From NCBI GenBank assembly GCA_003649495.1, contig QMRZ01000064.1:1-8206 (forward strand): a stretch of DNA of 8,206 nucleotides. Direction: 5' to 3'. Source of the DNA: Thermoprotei archaeon. GTDB taxonomy: Archaea; Thermoproteota; Thermoprotei; Thermofilales; Thermofilaceae. The notes under the pieces were generated by a model. It was given only the letters and a program-made list of their open reading frames with translations, had not been told where the DNA came from and did not search any database. The translations under genes and the position numbers were made by a program. Shown here piece by piece: positions 1 to 5,934 of the stretch; within the stretch, counting starts at the first letter, position 1, and each line of letters opens with the position of its first letter.

Positions 1-106
1 CCCTATACACCTTAGTCAGGTTCTCAACAACCACCGGTCTATAATGACCCCCGAGTATTTTCTCTAACCCAAAAATATAAAACACATTTCCAGGTCTTAT
101 GTTCAT
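1..106 (-). CDS. N-terminus of a gene leaving the window, possibly an ABC-transporter ATP-binding protein (partial)
   Basis: On the minus strand an open frame runs from an ATG at 104-106 to the left edge. Its last visible residues, PVVVENLTKVYR, resemble the first beta strand of many ABC ATPases (pattern VxVxNLTKxY), where a Walker A motif would follow about 25 residues later, beyond the window. An alternative start is the GTG at 32-34, which would make that strand the true N-terminus; the AT-rich stretch 40-106 would then be leader and promoter, with a TATA-like run near 72-82 and a purine-rich GGGGGT at 48-53. Only about a dozen residues support the family, so the assignment is tentative. 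It is a separate transcription unit from the operon that ends at 352, although on the same strand. Confidence 0.35.
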   Translation of the reverse strand, partial: MNIRPGNVFYIFGLEKILGGHYRPVVVENLTKVYR

Positions 107-162
107 ATTGCGTTCTATCTCGCCATTTACTCAACAATTACTTGCTTGAATATTTGGTATAC

Positions 163-176
163 ATTATTTTATAATA
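163..176 (-). promoter_or_regulatory. TATA-box-like element upstream of the left-edge gene
   Basis: The minus strand reads TATTATAAAATAAT here, in the most AT-rich part of the window. It lies about 60 bases upstream of the ATG at 104-106, which would leave a leader of roughly 35-40 bases. The element is nearly symmetrical, so the plus strand also has a TATA-like run, but no plus-strand gene follows. A second candidate lies at 72-82, closer to the alternative GTG start. Confidence 0.35.
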
Positions 177-271
177 TGGAAATTACTAAATTTTCCTCAG
201 CGACCAGAAACTCGATCACTGGTCACTCGGGGAGTTCATTCATCATCTATGCTCACCTACACTCAGCTACT

Positions 272-322
272 TAAAAAGCTTCAGCAATCAGCGCCAAGGT
301 AGCCATGCCATCAGCGCTGAAG
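272..322 (-). terminator. Stem-loop followed by a T-tract, probable end of the etfB-to-AOR operon
   Basis: Thirty bases after the AOR stop codon, the minus strand carries CTTCAGC (322-316) and its exact complement GCTGAAG (285-279), a 7-bp stem around a 30-base loop, followed directly by CTTTTT. Archaeal termination depends mainly on the T-run, and a stem-loop ahead of it is compatible. An alternative 6-bp pairing, CAGCGC with GCGCTG, is possible within the same segment, and 311-320 is a perfect 10-bp palindrome (TCAGCGCTGA). Position and the T-run are the main support. Confidence 0.42.
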
Positions 323-333
323 TGAGCCATGAG
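287..333. repeat. Imperfect tandem direct repeat of about 23 bases
   Basis: Two adjacent copies start with the identical octamer ATCAGCGC (287-294 and 310-317) and both end in AGCCATG (301-307 and 325-331), with differences between. The pair overlaps the predicted terminator stem, so the duplication has produced part of the inverted-repeat structure there. No further copies are visible in the window. Confidence 0.45.
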
Positions 334-351
334 TTGGGGGAGGCTGGCTCT

Positions 352-2217
352 CTAGATGTTCAGGCCCAGCTTTCTAGCGAGGTGCAGTAGGCCTAGCTCC
401 TCTACGGCTTCTCTCCTTGGCACGCCGTTCTCGTCCCACTGCATGTACTCGTAGTACTCTTTGAGCATGGGCTCTAGCTCCACTACCTGGCCCTTTGCGC
501 CTCCCCCGCTTAGGGGCTCAGAGGTGAATCTCCTGGGCAGTGTATCGTCCCTCCTAGAGATCCCGCATGCCACGTTGAACAATCTCTTCAGGGTGAAGAT
601 CCTCCTCCCAGCGGTTAACAGGTCGCGCAGGGTCTTCTTAATCCCCGTGGCGAATGTGTAGAGCCCGGCTACGTAGGTTGGCGGTATATCTATGAATTTG
701 CAGAGGACCATTGACTCCACGACCTCGTGCCACACCTGCATCGTAGCGACGATGCGGCCCTTGCCCCTGACCTCAAACCTATCCACCCTCTCGTATATCC
801 TGAGGTCGTAGACCCTCTGGCCCTGCTCGATCCTGAACGTGAGCCCTTGTAGGTGGCATGCTCCCCTGTTGCTAGTTGCGTACTGTAGGCCCATGCCCTT
901 AAAAGCTCTGGGATCGTGCATCGGGATCTCGAGCCCCTTCACGTGCATCGCGTACTCTGAGCCCCTGCCGATGATCTCGGAGGCCCGCCTAACACCCTCG
1001 CTCAGTATCTCCCCGAGCCCCTCCCTCCTGCCCATCATGGTCAGCAGCTTTAAGACCGCCTCCTTATCGCCCCACCTTAGCTCCAGCCCACCTGTGTCCT
1101 CCCTGGTTAAGTGCCCCTTCTCGAAGGCCTCAATGGCCCACGCTATGGTGACTCCGGCCGATATCGTGTCCATGCCATACCTGTTACAGATCTCGTTAGC
1201 CTTGACAAGGTACTCGGGGTCGAATATCATGAGCAGCGAGCCGAGGGCCGCCACTGTCTCGTACTCGGGGGCCCTCATCCTCAGGCCATTCACCTCCACA
1301 ACCTTCCAGCACTTAACTGGGCAGGCCCAGCAGCCGTGTGACGCGACTACCAGGCCCCTCTCCCTGAACTTCTGCCCCGTGATATCCCTGTAGCCCTCAA
1401 ACTCCCCTAGTGTGAAGTTCTTCGCGGGCATGTCTCCATACTCGTAGAACTCCTCGACCTCGCCAGCCGTGCCGTAGGAGGCCAGTATCTGAGTAGTTGG
1501 GTAGGACATGATGAGCGGCAGGAGCCTCGAGAGGACACTGACTATCCTCCTAGGCTCCTTCACCGCCACCTTCCCAGAGCCCCTGACCGCTATTGCCTTG
1601 AGGTTCTTCGATCCCATCACGGCGCCCATGCCAGTCCTGCCAGCAACCCTGGGGCCGTAGGGCTGGACATCAGACACGATGCACGCTATCCTCGCGAGCC
1701 TCTCGCCGGCAGGCCCTATAGTCGCTATCCTCACGTTAGGATCGCCTAGCTCGCTCCTGATAGCCTCATATGCCTCGAATGTGTCTAGGCCCCACAGCCT
1801 CGAGGCATCCCTGATCTCCACCTCGCCGTCGTGCACGTAGAGGTAGACTGGGCTGCTAGCCCTGCCCTTCACCACTATGCCGTCGAAGCCCGCCTTCTTC
1901 AGCTCCACGCCCCAGAAGCCCCCCGCGTGTGCCTCGCCCCACGCCATCGTCAGGGGGGACTTAGCAGCTACAACGTACCTCCCAGAGCCGTAGACAGGCG
2001 TCCCAGTGAGGGGGCCCGTCATGAATACCAGCACGTTATCGGGGCTTAGCGGGTCTATCCTGGGATCCCCTATCTCCTCCACGAGGATCTTCGCAGCTAG
2101 GCCTATGCCGCCTATGAAGGCACTGGCATCTTCTAGGCTTAGCTCCCGCACATCCACCTCCTCCCTGGATAGGTCCACGTACGCGATTCTGCCCACGTAC
2201 CCGTACCACTGGCCCAC
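352..2217 (-). CDS. aor: Aldehyde:ferredoxin oxidoreductase family protein (tungstopterin)
   Basis: A cytoplasmic enzyme of the AOR family, which oxidises aldehydes to carboxylates and passes electrons to ferredoxin through a tungsten bis-pterin and a [4Fe-4S] cluster. Numbered from my start (621 residues, usual family length), the cluster ligands are Cys296, Cys299 and Cys303 (CxxCxxxC in HGCWACPVKC) and Cys506 (VLCKF). RTGMGAVMGSKN (194-205), PEYET (317-321), DTISAG (350-355), RGACH with His455, and DDTLPRRF (557-564) are typical family blocks. PEYET and His455 fall, by eye, where the active-site Glu and His of the Pyrococcus furiosus enzyme lie. I chose the GTG at 2215-2217 because GGAGGTG lies six bases upstream; a GTG at 2224-2226 would sit inside that ribosome binding site. 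It is the last gene of the operon, 15 bases after the aldolase. The substrate cannot be told from sequence; lactaldehyde is suggested by the neighbours. Confidence 0.95.
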   Translation of the reverse strand: MGQWYGYVGRIAYVDLSREEVDVRELSLEDASAFIGGIGLAAKILVEEIGDPRIDPLSPDNVLVFMTGPLTGTPVYGSGRYVVAAKSPLTMAWGEAHAGGFWGVELKKAGFDGIVVKGRASSPVYLYVHDGEVEIRDASRLWGLDTFEAYEAIRSELGDPNVRIATIGPAGERLARIACIVSDVQPYGPRVAGRTGMGAVMGSKNLKAIAVRGSGKVAVKEPRRIVSVLSRLLPLIMSYPTTQILASYGTAGEVEEFYEYGDMPAKNFTLGEFEGYRDITGQKFRERGLVVASHGCWACPVKCWKVVEVNGLRMRAPEYETVAALGSLLMIFDPEYLVKANEICNRYGMDTISAGVTIAWAIEAFEKGHLTREDTGGLELRWGDKEAVLKLLTMMGRREGLGEILSEGVRRASEIIGRGSEYAMHVKGLEIPMHDPRAFKGMGLQYATSNRGACHLQGLTFRIEQGQRVYDLRIYERVDRFEVRGKGRIVATMQVWHEVVESMVLCKFIDIPPTYVAGLYTFATGIKKTLRDLLTAGRRIFTLKRLFNVACGISRRDDTLPRRFTSEPLSGGGAKGQVVELEPMLKEYYEYMQWDENGVPRREAVEELGLLHLARKLGLNI

Positions 2218-2223
2218 TGCCTT

Positions 2224-2230
2224 CACCTCC
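2224..2230 (-). promoter_or_regulatory. Ribosome binding site that decides the AOR start
   Basis: The minus strand reads GGAGGTG, a full match to the archaeal 16S 3'-end complement, between the aldolase stop (2233-2235) and the GTG at 2215-2217, with a six-base spacer. The GTG formed by its own last bases (2224-2226) has no spacer and is an unlikely start. Confidence 0.7.
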
Positions 2231-2232
2231 TG

Positions 2233-2889
2233 CTAGCTAATCCCGTAGAGCTTATAGTACAGCTCCACCTCCCTCTCGGGAATTATGGGCGGCTCCTTGC
2301 CCAGGGCCATGGCGACGAACTGCGCTATAGCCACCTCCTCGAGAGTCTCAGCTATGGCCTCAGCCTCGTACAGGTTCGCGCCCATGGCCACAATGCCGTG
2401 GTTCTGCAGCACTATGGCCCTCGCGCCTGCCATCGCCTTCTCCTTAACTAGGTTCGCCAGCTCCTCCGTCCCGGGGAAGGCGAAGGGCACTACCTCCACC
2501 TTCCTCAGGACCATCACCGCCTCTACAGTTATCGGCTTTAGCCCCACGCCCGCCAGCGTCAGGCCCAGGGTGAAGGGGTTGTGCGCATGCACTACAGCGT
2601 TCACATCGGGCCTCACCTTGTAGATTGCTGCGTGGAATGGCCACTCAATGGATGGCCTCAGGAAGCCTTCGAGGATATTGCCCTCCAGATCCAGCTTGAC
2701 GAGGTCCTCCGCGGTGAGCTCGCCCTTGAATATGCCGCTAGGCGTTATCCAGAACTCCTCAGACCCGGGTATTCTAGCGCTGACATTCCCCCCCAGCGCC
2801 GAGATGAGACCCCTATTGAAGAGGTTCCTCATGACCTTACAGATGTCTTCTTTCAACTGATCCTCGCCAACTGCTAATTCTTCACCCAT
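2233..2889 (-). CDS. Class II sugar-phosphate aldolase (L-fuculose-1-phosphate aldolase family)
   Basis: A 218-residue member of the zinc-dependent class II aldolase/adducin family (FucA, RhaD, AraD, and the archaeal FucA-like enzymes). Visible hallmarks are GGNVSARI (33-40), TPSG (49-52), Glu82 in RPSIEWPFH as the catalytic acid/base, the HAH pair His101 and His103, and His164 in LQNHG as the zinc ligands. Family members cleave a ketose-1-phosphate to DHAP plus a short aldehyde, for example L-lactaldehyde from L-fuculose-1-phosphate; others are epimerases or 5-deoxyribulose-1-phosphate aldolases, and sequence alone does not separate these. The ATG at 2887-2889 is the natural N-terminus, behind purine-rich GGAGGGGGTGG. 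It sits directly before the AOR gene, which could use the released aldehyde. A 71-base gap to the damaged upstream gene contains TATA-like sequences, so aldolase and AOR may also be transcribed on their own. Confidence 0.92.
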   Translation of the reverse strand: MGEELAVGEDQLKEDICKVMRNLFNRGLISALGGNVSARIPGSEEFWITPSGIFKGELTAEDLVKLDLEGNILEGFLRPSIEWPFHAAIYKVRPDVNAVVHAHNPFTLGLTLAGVGLKPITVEAVMVLRKVEVVPFAFPGTEELANLVKEKAMAGARAIVLQNHGIVAMGANLYEAEAIAETLEEVAIAQFVAMALGKEPPIIPEREVELYYKLYGIS

Positions 2890-2896
2890 TAGCCTT

Positions 2897-2940
2897 CCAC
2901 CCCCTCCTTTTATAACGGGTCCCTGCCGTGGATTTAATAT
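2897..2940 (-). promoter_or_regulatory. Possible internal promoter and ribosome binding site for aldolase-AOR
   Basis: Between the damaged sulfur-carrier gene and the aldolase, the minus strand carries two TATA-like runs, ATATTAAAT (2940-2932) and TTATAAAAGG (2915-2906), then GGAGGGGGTGG (2907-2897) ahead of the ATG at 2889. The first run would give a leader of about 20 bases holding the ribosome binding site; the second would start transcription at or next to the ATG. This is the longest spacer in the operon and the only one with AT-rich elements. Confidence 0.45.
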
Positions 2941-2960
2941 GCGTTGTGTGGCTCTACGGG

Positions 2961-3241
2961 CTACCCGCTGGGGGCTAGGGGCAGTGCCACAACCCTATCA
3001 TTACTGTGGAGCTCGTAACCCGCGTTGAACACCGCCCTGCCATTCACCAGTATCACGGCGCCTTCCCTAGCCTCACCTTTCTCGCCGATTATCATGTCCA
3101 GGTCTAGCAAGCCCTCACTCTGAGCAGCCCGCAGCACGTCGATTAGGTGAGGGGCCTCCGGCAGAGCGTACCTCTTCTCGACTGTGTGGGGCCTGCTCGT
3201 AAATGGGGGAATACCTTCAGAGCTACGTGTACCGCGCCTAT
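2961..3241 (-). pseudogene. Frameshifted MoaD/ThiS-like sulfur-carrier gene
   Basis: No single open frame covers this stretch, but two frames joined together read like a ubiquitin-fold sulfur carrier of about 90 residues. One frame (from about 3232 down to 3188) gives VHVALKVFPHLRAGP, a typical first strand and turn. The next frame gives VEKRYALPEAPHLIDVL, GAVILVNGRAVF and finally DRVVALPLAPSG, then TAG at 2961-2963. The join falls at a run of four C (3191-3188); one extra C there restores a continuous protein. No ATG, GTG or TTG lies in the first frame near the beginning; an ATA at 3241-3239 stands where a start would be, eight bases from the larA stop. The end is one Gly, not the usual GlyGly. 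MoaD-like proteins supply pterin dithiolene sulfur, which AOR needs. The family call is by eye; sequencing error or translational slippage are alternatives to a dead gene. Confidence 0.6.
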
Positions 3242-3246
3242 TGCCC

Positions 3247-4530
3247 TTATCCAGCTCGGCTGCTCACGTAGGGTATCACGTATGGCCCCTCGGGTATGGC
3301 TGTGATCTTCTCGGGCGTCACGAGCCTCTGAGCTACCTCCAGCGCCTCCTCTAGAGTTGAGGAGGGGATCAGGTTCATCTCCTCCAGTACGCTGTGCTTA
3401 ACCCCCTTCGTCACGACGATCACCTTATTCTTCAGCAGCACCTGCTCCAGCTTCTGGACCTCCCACTGATCCCTCAAGGGCTCATTCTCCCTTATGTACT
3501 CCAGGATCTTCGTGGGGTCCCTGCTCATGGATGCCAGGCTTCTAAAGCTCTCATGGCCCACTCCATCCCTGCACTCAGCTAGGAGTATCACGACCCCGCC
3601 CACCCTGGTGACTCTGGAGCCCGTCACCATGCCCTTCACGGCCTGGTACAGGTTCCTATCCAGCGGGTATCCACCATTCGTCACTACTGTGATATCGGAC
3701 TCGTGGGGGACTGGCATCTTGACGTACCCCTCCAGCTTCTCCACTCCCAGCAGGTGGGACTCGTAGGGATCCCCTGAGACCACATCCACTATCCTCTTCT
3801 CTTTATCCAGGATGACGTGCACTATGTACCTGTAGCTCCTGACCATCTTGGAGGCCTCCACCATATCCTCGTGCACGGGGTTCCCATCCAGGTAGCCGTA
3901 ATCCGCCCTCGGGTGGGCGAGCATCTTAAAGCCGTGGTTCTGGTACACGGTCTTCGTGCCCGAGACCCCGGGCAGGATTAGCTTCCTCCCCCCACTGTAC
4001 CCGGCGAATAGGTGAGGCTCTATCAGCCCCACGCCTATCACGAGGTCGGACTTCACAACTCTTGTATTCACGTAGACCTCTGTCCCGAACGAGGTTTTGC
4101 CCAGCCGCGTCAACGACTCGTCGTCATCCGAGTCGTGCGAGTAGACACGATACTCGCTGGCTATGTCCCTCCCAACCAACTCCTCAATCTCGCTCATGCT
4201 GTGAGGCTCGTGGAGCCCCGTCGCCACCAGCACCTCAATCCTATCCCTCCTAACGCCCACGGCTGACTCAAGGTAGTTGAGCAGCACCCTGAGTATCACA
4301 TCATTAGGCGTGGCCCTAGTCTTATCAGTGATTAGGATCGTCACTTCTTCACCGCCGCTTAGCAGGGATTGTAGCGTGGGGCCAGCCCACGGCTTTTCCA
4401 CCGACTCGCTCACCAGCCTCTCTGCCAGCTCCCCGCTGACGCCCCTGGGGATTCTCGACTGGACAATGAAGGCTTTATCGGGGAGCTCCGCGAGAACGTA
4501 TTCCCTGCCATAAGGAAACTTTACCTGCAT
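3247..4530 (-). CDS. larA: LarA family nickel-pincer-dependent lactate (2-hydroxyacid) racemase
   Basis: A 427-residue protein of the LarA/DUF2088 family, whose characterised member interconverts L- and D-lactate by hydride transfer to a nickel pincer cofactor bound to lysine. The motif DKTRATP (69-75) and the block PHLFAGYSGGRK (172-183) are diagnostic. Counting from Lys183, the expected cofactor lysine, gives His173 at -10 and His199 (QNHG) at +16, the same spacing as His174, Lys184 and His200 of Lactobacillus plantarum LarA; His107 in TGLHEPH matches His108. All key residues are therefore present. The cofactor biosynthesis genes larB, larC and larE are not in the window. The ATG at 4528-4530 follows the dehydrogenase stop by 11 bases, with only a weak GGGG as ribosome binding site, suggesting translational coupling. 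Lactate is the likely substrate because of the neighbouring lactate-type dehydrogenase, but LarA homologues with other 2-hydroxyacid substrates are known. Confidence 0.93.
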   Translation of the reverse strand: MQVKFPYGREYVLAELPDKAFIVQSRIPRGVSGELAERLVSESVEKPWAGPTLQSLLSGGEEVTILITDKTRATPNDVILRVLLNYLESAVGVRRDRIEVLVATGLHEPHSMSEIEELVGRDIASEYRVYSHDSDDDESLTRLGKTSFGTEVYVNTRVVKSDLVIGVGLIEPHLFAGYSGGRKLILPGVSGTKTVYQNHGFKMLAHPRADYGYLDGNPVHEDMVEASKMVRSYRYIVHVILDKEKRIVDVVSGDPYESHLLGVEKLEGYVKMPVPHESDITVVTNGGYPLDRNLYQAVKGMVTGSRVTRVGGVVILLAECRDGVGHESFRSLASMSRDPTKILEYIRENEPLRDQWEVQKLEQVLLKNKVIVVTKGVKHSVLEEMNLIPSSTLEEALEVAQRLVTPEKITAIPEGPYVIPYVSSRAG

Positions 4531-4541
4531 ACAAGCCCCAG

Positions 4542-5921
4542 CTATGGCAGTACCTTGTCCGGGTTTAAAATGTTGTTAGGGTCTAGAGCTCTCTTCAGGT
4601 CTGACATCACCTTAGCCCATGTCGGGCCTAGGAGCTCGCCCGCGTGGGCTCTCCGTATAGCGCCTATGCCGTGCTCGCCCGTTATCACGCCCCCCAGCGC
4701 TACTGCCGCGTCATAGATCCGGTCCCTAATCTCCTCCAGCTGGCTCCTGCTGAAGCCGGGGTACTTGAGCACGTGTACGTGAATGTTCCCATCTCCGATG
4801 TGCCCATACGCGGGGAGCCATATCCCGTACCTCCTCTCCAGCTCCTCAATCTCGTCCAGGAATTTGCTTATGCGCCCTATGGGGACTGTCGTGTCCAGGA
4901 TGTCGAAGGTCTCCCCCTTGAGGGCTGGGTATATCGAGCTCCTTATCTTCAAGAGTCTGCTCTGCTCATCCGACCTCTGGGCGATTAGGGGCTCTAACCC
5001 ACCCTCACCCTCGATGATCTTCGATATCATGTCCAGCTCGACGAACACGATATCTTCAGAGCATTCGGCCAGCATTATCATCAGGTAAGCCTCGCCCGCC
5101 GCCACTGGCCACGGAGCTCCCAGGTGCTTAGCAGCCTCCTCTATGGCCCTCCTATCGAAGTACTCCATCGCCAGCGGTATGACGCCGCTGAAGAGTATCC
5201 TCTTAGCAGCGCTGAACGCTCGAGCCCTGTTCTCGAATGGCACTATCAGCGTGGCGGTAGCCTCCCAGCGCGGGTAAAGCCTCAGGTAGGCCCTCGTGAT
5301 CACGCCTAACGTACCCTCACTCCCTATGAAGAGGTGTGCCAGGTTGAAGCCCATATTGTTCTTGAGCGTCTTGGCACCCAGCAGCAGGATATCCCCTTGC
5401 GGCAAGACGACCTCCAGGCCTAGCACGTAGTTCCTCATGACTCCCGTCCTGACCGCCCTCGCCCCACCTGCGTTACACGCTATCAGCCCCCCCACCGTGG
5501 CTCCCTCATCCCCTGGGTGCGGGGGGAAGCTCAGCCCGTGCTTCTCAGCCTCCTCTATCAGCTTGCCGAGCGTTACGCCAGCCTCGGCCTCAGCCACCAT
5601 GTTCTCTACATCGATGGTGAGCGCATCCATCCTCTCCAGTGAGAGGACTATCCCGGGCTTAGTGGGCACCGCCCCGCCGACTAGGCCTGTCCCGCCGCCC
5701 CTTGGGTAGACAGGCACCCTGTACTTGTTCGCGACTTTAAGCACCTCTGCCACCTCAATGGACGAGGAGGGCTTAACGACCACTATGTCCTCAGCAGCCT
5801 GGGGCCTCACGTACGGTGCCGTCTCATCGTACATGTACCTGAGGACGGCCTCCCTCCCCGTCACCACCCAGTCCTCTCCCACGATGCCCTTAAGCTCGCG
5901 AATGAGCTCGCCCAGCTCCAC
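4542..5921 (-). CDS. FAD-linked D-lactate/2-hydroxyacid dehydrogenase (GlcD/LctD type)
   Basis: A 459-residue flavoprotein of the FAD-linked oxidase family that includes GlcD, D-lactate dehydrogenases and Acetobacterium LctD. The N-terminal FAD domain has PRGGGTGLVGGAVP (73-86) for the pyrophosphate, TVGGLIACNAGG (142-153) and GSEGTLGVIT (200-209). The C-terminal substrate domain has YGHIGDGNIHVHV (372-384) and GGVITGEHGIG (410-420), the His and Glu residues that form the metal and substrate site in related enzymes. No membrane segment, signal peptide or attached iron-sulfur domain is visible, and no GlcF-like partner lies nearby, so electrons probably go to the EtfAB encoded just upstream. 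The GTG at 5919-5921 lies 13 bases after the etfA stop, behind GAGGCGG. D-lactate is the expected substrate; glycolate or D-2-hydroxyglutarate cannot be excluded. Confidence 0.92.
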   Translation of the reverse strand: MELGELIRELKGIVGEDWVVTGREAVLRYMYDETAPYVRPQAAEDIVVVKPSSSIEVAEVLKVANKYRVPVYPRGGGTGLVGGAVPTKPGIVLSLERMDALTIDVENMVAEAEAGVTLGKLIEEAEKHGLSFPPHPGDEGATVGGLIACNAGGARAVRTGVMRNYVLGLEVVLPQGDILLLGAKTLKNNMGFNLAHLFIGSEGTLGVITRAYLRLYPRWEATATLIVPFENRARAFSAAKRILFSGVIPLAMEYFDRRAIEEAAKHLGAPWPVAAGEAYLMIMLAECSEDIVFVELDMISKIIEGEGGLEPLIAQRSDEQSRLLKIRSSIYPALKGETFDILDTTVPIGRISKFLDEIEELERRYGIWLPAYGHIGDGNIHVHVLKYPGFSRSQLEEIRDRIYDAAVALGGVITGEHGIGAIRRAHAGELLGPTWAKVMSDLKRALDPNNILNPDKVLP

Positions 5922-5934
5922 ACCTAACCGCCTC

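Noticed and set aside
202..224. Inverted repeat GACCAG/CTGGTC with an 11-base loop in the left intergenic region.
   Set aside because: Only six base pairs, no T-run next to it and no gene boundary nearby. It may be chance.
274..354. Reading through the AOR TAG stop gives 24 more sense codons in frame before a TAA, including a 19-codon stretch starting with ATG.
   Set aside because: The AOR protein already has its full conserved C-terminus (ends LGLNI), the extension overlaps the repeat and terminator, and there is no ribosome binding site for the short ORF. It looks like chance.
839..1393. A 184-codon open frame on the plus strand, and other plus-strand frames at 2285-2623, 4012-4266 and 5437-5709.
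   Set aside because: All lie opposite well-supported minus-strand genes with diagnostic family motifs. They are low-complexity, rich in Ser, Pro and Leu, and typical of antisense frames of GC-rich genes.
2444..2644. A 66-codon minus-strand frame inside the aldolase gene.
   Set aside because: It is a shifted frame of the aldolase coding sequence, which keeps all its metal ligands in its own frame.
2958..2968. Small hairpin CGGG-CTA-CCCG at the end of the damaged sulfur-carrier gene.
   Set aside because: The stem is four base pairs and no T-tract follows, so it does not qualify as a terminator.
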